Counted from the first letter of the stretch, positions 9,104-18,144 are shown. The stretch: 64,000 nucleotides of DNA from Gemmatimonadota bacterium (GCA_022826565.1 JAJDUP010000026.1:186001-250000), one strand, 5' to 3'. The notes: generated by a model not told the origin, from the letters alone. Numbers and translations: made by a program.

Positions 9104-10318
9104 TTGACCTCGCCCCTCCGGACGGGCAAGCTAGTACGCGCCGCGGCAGTGCGGCTCGACAGTCCCGAGGCTCACGCGATACCCATATCTCCTTCCGACG
9201 AGGCAAGGGCCCTGATCCGTTGCAGCGAAGTTGTCGTACGCTCCCTGACGGGCGGCTATCCGGTCCGTATCGGGGATGGAGCGCGGCGTCTGTTGCCGGC
9301 GGCGGTGGCTGCCGCCGCTCCGTCCGGGAGGTGCGCCCTGATCTCGGACGAGCGCGTCGCGGGGCTGTGGTACGATCGGGTCGCCGAGCCGCTCCAGCGG
9401 GAAGGAATGGACGTGGTGCCCGTGTTCTTCCGGCAGGGGGAGGCCAACAAGACGCGCGCGGTCTGGGCGCGCCTGACCGATGACCTGATCATAGCGGGCC
9501 TTGGCCGCGACTGCTGCGTGGTGTCGCTGGGCGGCGGCGTCGTGGGGGACATGGCCGGATTCGTGGCCGCGACGTTCATGCGCGGGGTGCCGTTCATCCA
9601 GGTGCCTACCACCACTTTGGCGATGATCGATGCGTCGGTCGGGGGGAAAACCGGGGTGGACCACGCGGTGGGAAAGAACCTGATCGGCGCCTTCTACTCA
9701 CCGTGCGAGGTGCTGGCCGACCCGGCATTCCTGACGACGCTCGACCGGGGCCAGCGGGCGGAAGGATACGCCGAAGCGGTCAAACACGGGGTGATCCTCG
9801 ATGCGGAATACGCCCAGTGGCTTGCAACAAACGCAGACACGCTGCTGGATGGCGACCCGGAGGCGGTCGAACGTGCCGTGGTGCGATCGGTGCGAATCAA
9901 GGCTGAAGTCGTCTCGGGCGACCTGCTCGAAGCCGGCCGGCGCAAGATTCTCAACTTCGGGCACACCGTAGCCCACGCCCTTGAACTGGACTCGGGGTAC
10001 ACGCTGCCGCACGGACACGCCGTCTCGGTGGGCATGGTGGCAGAGGCCCGGATCGGTGAGGCGCTCGGGATCACCGCACGCGGCACGGCCGAGGCCATAC
10101 GCGGTCTGGTTGCAGCCTTCGGACTTCCGGATCGACACCGCTCTCTGGGGCGAGCCGGGCGCCTGGCGCGGATGATGGTGCGAGACAAGAAGACCCGTTC
10201 GGGCATCGTACACATGGTAAGGCTGGAATCACTGGGCCGGACCTCCGTCGGCGACAGTACGACGGTTCCCATCCCGGAGGCGGAACTGATCAGCACCCTG
10301 AAACGTCTGTTTCGTTGA
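9104..10318 (+). CDS. aroB: 3-dehydroquinate synthase
   Basis: Second step of the shikimate pathway: converts DAHP to 3-dehydroquinate with NAD and a divalent metal in the cytoplasm. The 404-residue protein carries the NAD-binding segment SLGGGVVGDMAGFVAATF, the PTTTLAMIDASVGGKTG loop, NLIGAFYSP, EGYAEAVKHGV (metal-binding Glu and catalytic Lys/His) and the zinc histidines in FGHTVAHALE and HGHAVSVGM. It has about 45 extra residues at the N-terminus relative to typical AroB. I kept the TTG start because a very strong Shine-Dalgarno (GGAGGGAGGAG, 9087-9097) lies six bases upstream; no good ATG exists downstream before the conserved region. Confidence 0.92.
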   Translation: MTSPLRTGKLVRAAAVRLDSPEAHAIPISPSDEARALIRCSEVVVRSLTGGYPVRIGDGARRLLPAAVAAAAPSGRCALISDERVAGLWYDRVAEPLQREGMDVVPVFFRQGEANKTRAVWARLTDDLIIAGLGRDCCVVSLGGGVVGDMAGFVAATFMRGVPFIQVPTTTLAMIDASVGGKTGVDHAVGKNLIGAFYSPCEVLADPAFLTTLDRGQRAEGYAEAVKHGVILDAEYAQWLATNADTLLDGDPEAVERAVVRSVRIKAEVVSGDLLEAGRRKILNFGHTVAHALELDSGYTLPHGHAVSVGMVAEARIGEALGITARGTAEAIRGLVAAFGLPDRHRSLGRAGRLARMMVRDKKTRSGIVHMVRLESLGRTSVGDSTTVPIPEAELISTLKRLFR

Positions 10319-10344
10319 TGACGTCCGGATTGGCGCGCACACGT

Positions 10345-10374
10345 TTGACTACCGGCGCCCAAGCGGCGAAGATT
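10345..10374 (+). promoter_or_regulatory. Candidate sigma-70-type promoter of the acyl-CoA synthetase operon
   Basis: TTGACT at 10345-10350, an 18-base spacer, and AAGATT at 10369-10374, in the 105-base gap after aroB. The -35 and spacing match the stronger promoters at 25630, 43855 and 52417, but the -10 is weak, so this is a candidate only. A start near 10381 would leave a leader of about 43 bases. Confidence 0.35.
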
Positions 10375-10423
10375 GGCGGGAAACGACCCACCCGCCGCGC
10401 CGTGACGCCTGGCTGGAGGATGA

Positions 10424-12019
10424 ATGGCGCTTCTTGAGCGCATCCACGACCTGACAATTCCGTCGGCACTGACCCAACGAGCCACCCGCGACCCCGGGGC
10501 GCCCTTCCTGCTCGGAGGCGACACTGCCCTGACCTACGCAGGGGCCGACAGCCAGTCCGAGGCGCTGGCGGCCTCGCTGGCGAATCTGGGGGTCGAGGCC
10601 GGGGATCGGATCGCCCTGGTCCTCCCGGCGTGCACGGAGTTCGCTGTCACGGTCTTTGCCGCGGCCAAGCTGGGGGCGACGATCGTTCCGCTCAATCCGC
10701 GGCTCACCATGGCCGAGTTGCGGTACATGCTGCGCCATTCGGGGGCGGCGTTCGCGGTCACGGCCGAAAACGCATTCGGGAACGATTACCTGCAGCTGTT
10801 CGAGGATCTGTTGGAAGAACTCCCGGACCTCAGGTACGTCGTCACGGTGGGCGAGGAGGACCTCTGGTACGACGATCAGATCTTCCAGTGGGAGGACATG
10901 CTGTCCGCGGGAAGCGGCCGCGACTTCAGCGCCGAGCCCCCGAACCCCGGCGACGTCTTCGCGATCGCGTATACGGAGGGGACGACCGGCAAGCCGAAGG
11001 GGGTCGAGCTCACGCAGCGCAACCTGCTTTGCGCCGCCGGGGCCACGACCGCGGCCGCGGGCCTTACATCGGAGGACGTCGTGGTCGGGGTCGACGCCCT
11101 GTTTCACGTCTTCGGCCTGGGTCCGGGGCTGCTCGGAGCGGTGCTCGGGGGTGCGAGCCTGGTGCTCATGGACGGCGTGAACGCAACGGACACGCTCGAC
11201 CTCGCGGACCGCTTCGGGGCGACCGTGCACTACGGCGTGCCCACGCTCTTCGCGAGGGAGCTGCCGGAGATCGCACGGCGCGGCCGTCCCCCCGGGGCGG
11301 TCCGCCTGTGCCTGGCCGCCGGAGCCCCGCTGAAGGACGACCTTGCCCGGCGCATCGAGGACGCATACGGCGTCCCCGTACTCATCGCCTACTCGCTCTC
11401 GGAGACGGCCTCGACCCTCTCCCTGACCCGCCCGGACGACCCCCCGGACAAGCGGATCTTCACCGTCGGCCGCCCCATCGGCGACACGATGGTCCGGGTG
11501 ACCGAGGACGACGGAACCGAATTGCCGCCGGAGAGCGTAGGCGAGATCCGCGTGCGCGGCCCGGGTGTAATGCGCGGGTATTACAGGCAGCCGAGGCGAA
11601 CCGCGGCGGTCATGGACCCGGAGGGCTACCTGCTGACCGGCGACCTGGGCATGGTCGACGAGGACGGATACCTCCACCTTGTGGGGCGGCGCGAGGACGT
11701 GGTCATTCGCGGCGGGTTCAACGTGCACCCGAGGGAGGTTGAGGACCGGATCTCGGCTCATCCGGCGGTCGAAGAGGCGGTGATCGTGGGTGTCCCCGAC
11801 GAGATTCTGGGCGAAGCGGTCTGCGCCTGCGTGGTGCGCGAGGAGGGCGGCGTGGTCACCGCGAGGGAGATTCGGGACTGGTGCTCCGGGACGCTGGCCG
11901 ACTACAAGGTGCCGGATCTTGTTACCTTCATGGATGACCTCCCCCTGACCGGTACCGGCAAGGTGTGGCGCCAGGAACTGGCCCGCCGCGTCTCCGCGGA
12001 GCATTCGGACGCGGTCTGA
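10424..12019 (+). CDS. AMP-binding acyl-CoA synthetase (long-chain fatty acid-CoA ligase-like)
   Basis: A 531-residue adenylate-forming ligase that activates a carboxylic acid to acyl-AMP and then acyl-CoA. It shows the ATP-binding motif [18 protein letters not shown] (residues about 184-201), where the usual Ser is Glu in TEGTTG, the central motif YSLSETAS (about 323), and the hinge GDLGMVDEDGYLHLVGRRED with IRGGFNVHPREVE. The catalytic lysine lies in GTGKVWRQEL near residue 510. Length and sequence fit the class I fatty acyl-CoA ligase group; chain length is unknown. A clear Shine-Dalgarno (GGAGGATGA) is immediately before the ATG. etfBA a few genes downstream would fit a fatty-acid oxidation context, but that link is inference. 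Confidence 0.86.
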   Translation: MALLERIHDLTIPSALTQRATRDPGAPFLLGGDTALTYAGADSQSEALAASLANLGVEAGDRIALVLPACTEFAVTVFAAAKLGATIVPLNPRLTMAELRYMLRHSGAAFAVTAENAFGNDYLQLFEDLLEELPDLRYVVTVGEEDLWYDDQIFQWEDMLSAGSGRDFSAEPPNPGDVFAIAYTEGTTGKPKGVELTQRNLLCAAGATTAAAGLTSEDVVVGVDALFHVFGLGPGLLGAVLGGASLVLMDGVNATDTLDLADRFGATVHYGVPTLFARELPEIARRGRPPGAVRLCLAAGAPLKDDLARRIEDAYGVPVLIAYSLSETASTLSLTRPDDPPDKRIFTVGRPIGDTMVRVTEDDGTELPPESVGEIRVRGPGVMRGYYRQPRRTAAVMDPEGYLLTGDLGMVDEDGYLHLVGRREDVVIRGGFNVHPREVEDRISAHPAVEEAVIVGVPDEILGEAVCACVVREEGGVVTAREIRDWCSGTLADYKVPDLVTFMDDLPLTGTGKVWRQELARRVSAEHSDAV

Positions 12020-12054
12020 GGTGGAGCGCGAAGACCCGCAGGACTGAAGACAGA

Positions 12055-13797
12055 ATGGTCAATCCCTATATGAAGGTCCCCCACGCCGAACCCGGCAGGC
12101 CGGTCCCCCCGGAAGCTCCGAACGCGGCGCTGCTCATCGACTTCGACAACGTCACCATGGGCATGCGCAGTGACCTCGCGAAGGAGCTCAAGCACCTTCT
12201 CGATTCGGACATCATCAAGGGGAAGGTGACGGTCCAGAGGGCCTATGCGGACTGGCGCCGCTATCCCCAGTACATCGTGCCGCTCTCCGAAGCCTCGATC
12301 GATCTCATCTTCGCCCCGGCCTACGGCAGTTCCAAGAAGAACGCCACCGATATCCGGATGGCGATCGACGGCATCGAGCTGGTCTTCATCCGGCCCGAGA
12401 TCGGCACGTTCATCCTCCTCACCGGCGACTCCGACTTTTCCAGCCTGGTGCTGAAGCTCAAGGAATACGGGAAGTACGTCGTCGGGATCGGCATCCAGGA
12501 GTCGAGTTCCGACATTCTGGTGCAGAACTGCGACGAGTACTACTCGTACACCGCACTGACCGGGCTCCACAAGGCCACCGGCGACGGCCCCGCGACCCCC
12601 GACGCATGGGAGTGCGTGGAGGAAGCCGTGGGCCGCATGGCCTCCCGGGGGGACGTGATGCGCTCCGACCGGCTCAAGCAGGTCATCATGGAGCTGGCGC
12701 CCGGGTTCGACGAGCGCAGCCTGGGGTTCAAGAATTTCTCCAAGTTCCTCGTCGAGGCGGCGAACAAGGGGCTGGTGAACATCCAGCGTGGCGAGAACGG
12801 CCAGTACAAGGTCGCTCCGCGGGGTGGGGCGCCAGCCGGTGCCGACAGCCGCGCGACGGCCGCAGCGGAGCCCGCGGGGAACGGCGAGCAAAAGCCGGCC
12901 AGGGGTCGGAGGGGATCCCAGGCGCGGCGCACGCCGGCGGAGCGAAGGGCGAAGGACGGCAGGAAGAAGACCGCGCCGGCAAGCACGCAGGAAGCGGCGG
13001 TGCGAGAGCCTGCTGCCAGGCCCGATCCCGCCCCCGCACTGAAGCTGCTTGTGCGGGCGGTGACGGAAATGGGGGGCAACGACGGCCGGGGCGCCCGGGA
13101 CTCCGATGTCAAGCGGAAGATGCTGGCCATCGATCGGGGCTTCAACGAGAGTGCCTTCGGGTTCGGGAAGTTCAGCAAGTTCCTGCTGCACGCGGAGGAA
13201 CAGGGGGCGATCGAGCTCAAGCGCGGGAAGGGCGGGAGCTTCGGCATTGTCGTCGCGTCCCGGGCCGCCGATCCCGCGGCATCCGCCTTCGACGCAAAAG
13301 CGCTGGGGCTGCCTACCACGGAGAGCTCGATCAAGAGCTATCTGGCGCACCGTTACAAGGGTGTCGGCATCAAGACCGCCGAGCGCCTGGTGGATCATTT
13401 CGGGGCGAGTGTCTTCGAGGTGATGCAGAACCAGCCGGAGCGGGTAAGGCAGGTGCTTTTCAAGGCACGGGCCGAAAGCGTGCTCGCCAACTGGGCCGGA
13501 GACTACAAGAGGAGGGGTGCCGCGTTGGCGAAGCAGACGCGGGCCTCGCAACCGGCCGGGCAGGGCAAGGCAAACGCGGACTCTCCGGCGCGGACCGATG
13601 AGGGTGCGGCCGGCCGCGGTCGGCGGGAGAGTTCCCCGGGGCGGCGGACCGGATCCCGCGGGGGTGCCCGGCCGACCCGGAGTTCGGACTCATCCACCGG
13701 CGCCGGGAGCGATGGTGGGGAGGCAGTAGCCACCGAGGCTGCGCCGGTCAAGACGGGGCTTCGCGGGCTCTTTCCCTGGGGTCGCCGGTCACGTTAG
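12055..13797 (+). CDS. NYN-domain putative RNase with two LOTUS/OST-HTH domains and a helix-hairpin-helix
   Basis: From ATG 12055 the protein has 580 residues. Residues 24-165 form a NYN (PIN-like) nuclease domain with the expected acidic residues: Asp29 and Asp31 in LLIDFDNV, Asp99 and Asp105 in NATDIRMAID, Asp125 and Asp127 in LLTGDSDF. Two OST-HTH/LOTUS domains follow at about 184-254 and 328-400, sharing the pattern GF-(N/D)E-x-x-(L/F)GF-x-(N/K)FSKFL. Residues 424-486 contain GVGIKTAERLVDHFG, a helix-hairpin-helix like the N-terminal part of RecD2 helicases. The linkers (255-327 and after 487) are basic, Arg/Lys/Ala-rich and low complexity. The family acts on or binds RNA (LOTUS domains can bind G-quadruplex or structured RNA); the HhH suggests nucleic-acid junction binding. 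The glycosylase gene mpg starts 8 bases downstream. Confidence 0.85.
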   Translation: MVNPYMKVPHAEPGRPVPPEAPNAALLIDFDNVTMGMRSDLAKELKHLLDSDIIKGKVTVQRAYADWRRYPQYIVPLSEASIDLIFAPAYGSSKKNATDIRMAIDGIELVFIRPEIGTFILLTGDSDFSSLVLKLKEYGKYVVGIGIQESSSDILVQNCDEYYSYTALTGLHKATGDGPATPDAWECVEEAVGRMASRGDVMRSDRLKQVIMELAPGFDERSLGFKNFSKFLVEAANKGLVNIQRGENGQYKVAPRGGAPAGADSRATAAAEPAGNGEQKPARGRRGSQARRTPAERRAKDGRKKTAPASTQEAAVREPAARPDPAPALKLLVRAVTEMGGNDGRGARDSDVKRKMLAIDRGFNESAFGFGKFSKFLLHAEEQGAIELKRGKGGSFGIVVASRAADPAASAFDAKALGLPTTESSIKSYLAHRYKGVGIKTAERLVDHFGASVFEVMQNQPERVRQVLFKARAESVLANWAGDYKRRGAALAKQTRASQPAGQGKANADSPARTDEGAAGRGRRESSPGRRTGSRGGARPTRSSDSSTGAGSDGGEAVATEAAPVKTGLRGLFPWGRRSR

Positions 13798-13804
13798 CCG
13801 CGAG

Positions 13805-14419
13805 GTGACGGGGGCTGAGGACCAACGGTCCAGGGCGGACCCCTGGCTCCGCGGCCATCTCGCCGGCGATGCCGCCACCGTGGCCCGCCGCCTGCTAGGA
13901 ACCGCGATCCTGTCCACTGTCGATGGCCTCGAGACCCGGGGCGTCATCGTCGAAACCGAGGCCTATACGGGCCTTGAAGACCCGGCAAGCCACGCCCACG
14001 CGTCAAAACGGCGCACTCCCCGCAACGACGCGATGTTCTCGGCCCGCGGCACCCTGTACGTCTACATCTCCTACGGGATCCACCACTGCATCAACGTCGT
14101 GACCGGAACGGAGGGCGATCCGGCCGCCGTGCTGATTCGCGCGCTGGAGCCGGTGAGCGGACTGGATGTCATGGCGGCGCGGAGAGGACGCGAGCGCGAC
14201 CTGTGCAACGGTCCCGGGCGCCTGGCGCAGGCCCTCGGGATCACCATTCAGCATAACTACCACGATCTTGCGCGGCCGCCGATCCGGCTTCAGCCGGGAG
14301 AACGGGTCCCGGGTGCGGAGGTAGGCACCAGCGGCCGCATAGGAGTTTCCCGCGCCGCGGATTGGCCGCTGAGGTTCTTCGTCAAGGGCCATTCGGCAGT
14401 CAAGCCGCCGAGGTGGTAA
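13805..14419 (+). CDS. mpg: 3-methyladenine DNA glycosylase (AAG/MPG family)
   Basis: Base-excision repair enzyme that removes alkylated or deaminated purines. The 204 residues match the AAG family: the active-site segment IVETEAYTG with catalytic Glu52 and stacking Tyr54, the HAHASKRRTPRNDAMF segment, YVYISYGIHHCINVV, and NGPGRLAQALGI near residue 139. Translation begins at GTG 13805, preceded by a weak GCCGCGAG. The gene follows the NYN/LOTUS protein by only seven bases and is probably on the same mRNA. Its TAA stop overlaps a possible -10 element for the next gene. Confidence 0.92.
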   Translation: MTGAEDQRSRADPWLRGHLAGDAATVARRLLGTAILSTVDGLETRGVIVETEAYTGLEDPASHAHASKRRTPRNDAMFSARGTLYVYISYGIHHCINVVTGTEGDPAAVLIRALEPVSGLDVMAARRGRERDLCNGPGRLAQALGITIQHNYHDLARPPIRLQPGERVPGAEVGTSGRIGVSRAADWPLRFFVKGHSAVKPPRW

Positions 14420-14422
14420 CTT
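14393..14422 (+). promoter_or_regulatory. Candidate promoter for the NhaC antiporter, possibly leaderless
   Basis: TCGGCA at 14393-14398, 18-base spacer, TAACTT at 14417-14422. The -10 overlaps the mpg stop codon and ends six bases before the ATG at 14429, so transcription would start at or next to the start codon. No well-spaced Shine-Dalgarno is present (GAGGTGG lies 12 bases away). The -35 matches consensus at only four of six positions. Confidence 0.35.
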
Positions 14423-14428
14423 ATACCC

Positions 14429-15841
14429 ATGAGCGACCCGACCTGGATTACTCTCCTTCCCCCCCTCCTCGCAATCGGTCTGGCGATCGGCACGCGCCAG
14501 GTCTACCTGTCCCTTGCGGGCGGGATCTGGCTGGGGTGGATCATCCTCTTCGACTGGAACGTGGCGGCCGGGTTGGCCGAGACGATCGAATCGACCGTGC
14601 GCGTGCTGGGGGACGACTACGATGCCAGGGTGATCATGTTCACACTGGTGATCGGTGCGCTGATCGCGACGCTGTCGTCGTCCGGGGGCGTGGCGGGCTT
14701 CGTGGGCTGGCTGGAGCGCAACCGCTGGGTGACCAACGCGCGGCGGTCCCAGCTGCTCGCCTGGCTCATCGGCGTCGGCATCTTCATCGAGTCGAACATC
14801 ACCGTGCTGGTCGCCGGGTCCGTCTCGCGGCCGCTCTTCGACCGCTACCGCATATCGCGCGAGAAGCTGGCCTACCTGATCGACTCCACCAGCGCGCCGA
14901 TCTGCATCCTGATCCCGCTGAACGCCTGGGGGGCCTACAATCTGGGCCTCCTGAACGAGCAGGGCGTGGATCAGCCCCTCGGCGTCTTCCTGCGCTCCAT
15001 TGCCTTCAACTTCTATTCCTTCGCGGCGGTGATCCTCGCGCTGGCGGTCGTTCTGTTGAAGCTGGACTGGGGCCCCATGAAGCGCGCGGAGGCCCGAGCG
15101 GCGAAGGGTGAGGTGCTTGCTCCCGGAGCCACTCCCATGATGGACGAGGGTATGCTCAGCCACGACGAGGACACGGCGATCCCGCCGCGGGCCGTGAACA
15201 TGTTCGTCCCCGTCCTCGTCCTCGTGGCTGCGATGCCCCTGGGGCTCTGGATAACGGGGGGCGGCGACCTGAGAGAGGGTGACGGGGCGACTTCCGTGCT
15301 GTGGGCGTCGCTCGCCGGCCTCGCGGCGGCGTGGATTCTCCTGCTGGCCCAGCGCGCGTACTCCATCGACAAGCTGGTGCGGATCGCCCTGCGGGGGGCG
15401 GGCGGGCTCGTCCCCCTGGCGCTCATCCTGCTCCTGGCACTCGCCCTCGGCGACGTGACCGGCCAACTGGGTACGGGCAGATATGTGGCAGGGGTCGTCG
15501 AGGGATCGCTCGCGCCGGCGGTCTTCCTGCCGCTTGTCTTCGTCGTGTCCTCCGCGATCGCCTTCTCGATCGGATCGAGCTGGGGCACCTTCGCCATCAT
15601 GATCCCCATTGTGGTTCCGGCGGCCGCGGCGCTGGGGCTGGATCTGGCCCCCTTCCTGGCAGCCGCGCTGTCGGGAGGCATCTTCGGCGATCACTGCTCC
15701 CCGATCAGCGACACCACGGTGATATCTTCCATGGCGGCCGCGACCGACCACGTCGACCACGTGCGGACGCAGCTGCCCTACGCGCTGGCCGGCGGCGCGG
15801 TCGCCACCGTCTGCTTCGCGATAGCGGGTGCGTTCCTGTAG
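14429..15841 (+). CDS. Na+/H+ antiporter, NhaC family
   Basis: An inner-membrane secondary transporter of 470 residues with about eleven to twelve hydrophobic segments. Features typical of the NhaC/ion-transporter group are YLSLAGGIWLGWIIL near residue 26, IESNITVLVAGSVSRPLFD in the first half with the following STSAPIC, and the C-terminal signature GSSWGTFAIMIPI with GGIFGDHCSPISDTTVISS. The last motif carries the Asp/His/Ser residues common to the family. The exchanged substrate could be Na+/H+ or a Na+-coupled organic ion, as some members of this superfamily are malate/lactate exchangers. A start at ATG 14429 gives a normal first membrane segment. Confidence 0.88.
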   Translation: MSDPTWITLLPPLLAIGLAIGTRQVYLSLAGGIWLGWIILFDWNVAAGLAETIESTVRVLGDDYDARVIMFTLVIGALIATLSSSGGVAGFVGWLERNRWVTNARRSQLLAWLIGVGIFIESNITVLVAGSVSRPLFDRYRISREKLAYLIDSTSAPICILIPLNAWGAYNLGLLNEQGVDQPLGVFLRSIAFNFYSFAAVILALAVVLLKLDWGPMKRAEARAAKGEVLAPGATPMMDEGMLSHDEDTAIPPRAVNMFVPVLVLVAAMPLGLWITGGGDLREGDGATSVLWASLAGLAAAWILLLAQRAYSIDKLVRIALRGAGGLVPLALILLLALALGDVTGQLGTGRYVAGVVEGSLAPAVFLPLVFVVSSAIAFSIGSSWGTFAIMIPIVVPAAAALGLDLAPFLAAALSGGIFGDHCSPISDTTVISSMAAATDHVDHVRTQLPYALAGGAVATVCFAIAGAFL

Positions 15842-15883
15842 AGCCGGGGCGGCGACAACCGTGTTGATCACCCGAGGAGAGCC

Positions 15884-16633
15884 GTGAACATCACCGTGTG
15901 CGTGAAGCGCGTCCCCGATACCGCGACCCGGATCCGGATCGCGGACGACGGCCGCGGCATCATGCAGGACGGCGTGAAATACGTCCTCAGCCCATACGAC
16001 GAGTTCGCCGTCGAGGCGGCGCTGCAGCTCGTGGAGGCGGCGGGGGAGGGGCAGGTCACCCTGCTCAGCTACGGACCGCCCGCAACTGCGGAGACGCTGC
16101 GCTCGGGGCTGGCCCTGGGCGCCCACCGGGCTGTGCTGCTGACGGGCGAGCCGGACATGGACGGATGGGCGACCGCGCAGGTTCTGGCCTCGGAGCTGGC
16201 AGGGAGCGACGACGCGCTCGTGCTCTTCGGGATCAAGGCGGTGGACGACGACCAGCAGCAGGTGGGCCCCATGGTGGCCGAGCTGCTCGGACGACCGTGC
16301 GCGACCGCCGTGGCGGCGATGGACGTCGAGGGAGGCGTGGCGACCTGCCGCCGGGCCGTCGAGGGCGGGCAGGAGGTCGTCGAGATGGACCTCCCGGCCG
16401 TGGCGACGGTGACCAAGGGGCGGTACGAGCCGCGCTACGCGTCCCTGCGCGGGATCATGATGGCGAAGCGGAAGCCGCTGGTGGAGAAGCCGGCTCCGGA
16501 GGTCGAGTCCGGGCTCGTGGTGGAGGCGCTGACGTATCCTCCGGAGCGTCCGGACGGGCGGATCGTGGGCGAGGGCGTCGATGCCGTGGCCGAGCTTGTG
16601 CGCCTGCTCAGGGAGGAGGCCAAGGTACTGTGA
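15884..16633 (+). CDS. etfB: Electron transfer flavoprotein subunit beta
   Basis: Binds AMP and, with EtfA, forms the FAD-containing shuttle that takes electrons from acyl-CoA and other dehydrogenases to the quinone pool. The 249 residues begin MNITVCVKRVPDT, the standard EtfB N-terminus, with YVLSPYDEFAVEAALQL at 30-46 and FGIKAVDDDQQQVGPMVAELL near 113-133. The C-terminal arm is present. GTG 15884 is the start, preceded by GAGGAGAG. The stop overlaps the EtfA start by one base (TGATG), so stoichiometric coupled translation is expected. Confidence 0.94.
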   Translation: MNITVCVKRVPDTATRIRIADDGRGIMQDGVKYVLSPYDEFAVEAALQLVEAAGEGQVTLLSYGPPATAETLRSGLALGAHRAVLLTGEPDMDGWATAQVLASELAGSDDALVLFGIKAVDDDQQQVGPMVAELLGRPCATAVAAMDVEGGVATCRRAVEGGQEVVEMDLPAVATVTKGRYEPRYASLRGIMMAKRKPLVEKPAPEVESGLVVEALTYPPERPDGRIVGEGVDAVAELVRLLREEAKVL

Positions 16634-17604
16634 TGGCTGACGTATTGGCCGTAGCCGAAGTGAGGGACGGGGTTGTACGGAGCGTGTCCCGGGAGGTGGT
16701 CTCGGCCGCGCGCGGCATTGCGGATTCGCTGCGGGGTGCGGTGGACGTGGCCGCGGCAGGGGGGACGGGTTGCGGGGCGGCGGCAGCCGGCCTGGGACGG
16801 CACGGGGCCGACCGGGTGCTCGCGGTGGAGGTGGCCGCGCAGGTCGATGTCCGCGCGACGGCGGTAGCCGAACTCGCTCGCGCGGGGAGCTATGGGGCGG
16901 TCGTGTTTGCGGCGACGGGGCCGGGCAGGGATCTGGCCCCACGGGTCGCGGCCAGGCTCGCCTCGCCTCTCCTGACCGATGTGGTTGCCCTGGATGTCGA
17001 CGGCGGCCAGATCGTGGCCACCCGCCCGGTCTTTGCCGGGAAGGCCCTGGCCCGCGTCCGGGCGCTGGGGGCGCCGGCACTCCTCTCCATTCGGCCCAAC
17101 GTATTCGGCGTGGCCGATTCTCCACGCGAGGCGCGGGTCGAGGCCGTCTCGCCCCCGGCGGAGGCAGAGACGGGGTACCGGGTCGGGGGATTCGAAGCCT
17201 CGGCGGGTGCGGCGCTGGACGTGGCCGAAGCCGCCATCGTCGTTTCGGGCGGCCGCGGCATGAAGGACCCGGAGAACTGGCACATCCTCGAAGACCTGCG
17301 CGACGCGCTGGGCGACACGGCGGCGCTGGGGGCGTCCCGGGCGGTCGTGGACGCGGGCTGGCGACCGCACGCGGAGCAGGTCGGCCAGACCGGCAAGACG
17401 GTCACGCCCAAGCTCTACCTGGCGATGGCCATCTCGGGAGCGATCCAGCACCTCGCCGGCATGCGCACCTCGGGTGTCATCGTAGCGGTCAACCGCGATC
17501 CCGATGCGCCGATCTTCGGCGTGGCCGACTACGGCATCGTGGGCGACGTCTTCGCGGTCGCCCAAGCGCTCGCGGCCGCCGTCCGGGAACTGCGCAACTC
17601 GTAG
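16633..17604 (+). CDS. etfA: Electron transfer flavoprotein subunit alpha
   Basis: FAD-binding partner of EtfB. The 323-residue protein has the divergent N-terminal domain and a conserved C-terminal FAD domain: [17 protein letters not shown] near residue 205, [20 protein letters not shown] near 235, [16 protein letters not shown] near 257 and [19 protein letters not shown] near 285. All canonical FAD contacts recognised by eye are present. I used ATG 16633, which overlaps the etfB stop by one base; the same frame is open through etfB but without similarity. The pair may serve the acyl-CoA synthetase-linked fatty-acid oxidation pathway, though no acyl-CoA dehydrogenase is in the window. Confidence 0.94.
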   Translation: MADVLAVAEVRDGVVRSVSREVVSAARGIADSLRGAVDVAAAGGTGCGAAAAGLGRHGADRVLAVEVAAQVDVRATAVAELARAGSYGAVVFAATGPGRDLAPRVAARLASPLLTDVVALDVDGGQIVATRPVFAGKALARVRALGAPALLSIRPNVFGVADSPREARVEAVSPPAEAETGYRVGGFEASAGAALDVAEAAIVVSGGRGMKDPENWHILEDLRDALGDTAALGASRAVVDAGWRPHAEQVGQTGKTVTPKLYLAMAISGAIQHLAGMRTSGVIVAVNRDPDAPIFGVADYGIVGDVFAVAQALAAAVRELRNS

Positions 17605-17643
17605 GTCGCCGCCGCCGTCGGCCGAAATCCGCGTCCAAGGCTC

Positions 17644-18144
17644 CTACGGCCGCCCCATGAACTGCACCGGGTCCACCTCCCGCCCCCACCGCCACACCTC
17701 GAGGTGCAGGTGCGGCCCGGTCACGTTCCCGGACGATCCCGTCTTGCCGATCACCGTGGATTTGGACACATCCTGCAGCGGCTCGACGTCGATTTCGGAA
17801 AGGTGCGCGTAGACGCTGAGCAGATCGGGGCCGTGGTCGATCCAGATCACATTGCCGTACCCGTCCATCGTCCCGGTGAAGCGGACCCGCCCGCCCAGGA
17901 TCGGGCGCACCGGCGTCCCCACGTCCGCGGCCAGGTCCACTCCCCGATGCAGGTCGGCGCCACCCTGGCTCCGGATGCCGAACGGGGAATTCAGCCCGCC
18001 GCGAACCGGCCATTGGGGCGTCTGGCACCCCGTGAGCGATCCCGCGGCCAACACGCTGACGACAATGGCGGCAACCGGCGCCGGCCTCAGGTCCCCGATG
18101 GCCGCGAGGATGCCCTGAACCGGGTTCTCCGGGATCGACATCAT
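17644..18144 (-). CDS. M23 (LytM) family metallopeptidase lipoprotein
   Basis: A 166-residue probable lipoprotein: hydrophobic segment 22-37 ending in the lipobox LTGC (Cys40), then a compact LytM domain. Zinc ligands and catalytic residues are visible as HRGVD (His66, Asp70), a central HLSEI and HLHLEVW (His145, His147). Such enzymes cleave peptide cross-links in peptidoglycan or, when degenerate, activate amidases; this one has the full ligand set. The ATG overlaps the moeA stop (ATGA). The tail after the HxH motif is short, so it is a minimal single-domain member. Confidence 0.9.
   Translation of the reverse strand: MMSIPENPVQGILAAIGDLRPAPVAAIVVSVLAAGSLTGCQTPQWPVRGGLNSPFGIRSQGGADLHRGVDLAADVGTPVRPILGGRVRFTGTMDGYGNVIWIDHGPDLLSVYAHLSEIDVEPLQDVSKSTVIGKTGSSGNVTGPHLHLEVWRWGREVDPVQFMGRP

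Noticed and set aside
14003..17125. About 1,040-codon minus-strand open frame across mpg, nhaC and etfBA
   Set aside because: Shadow of high third-position GC in the plus-strand genes; composition is dominated by Arg, His, Pro and Gln with no motif.
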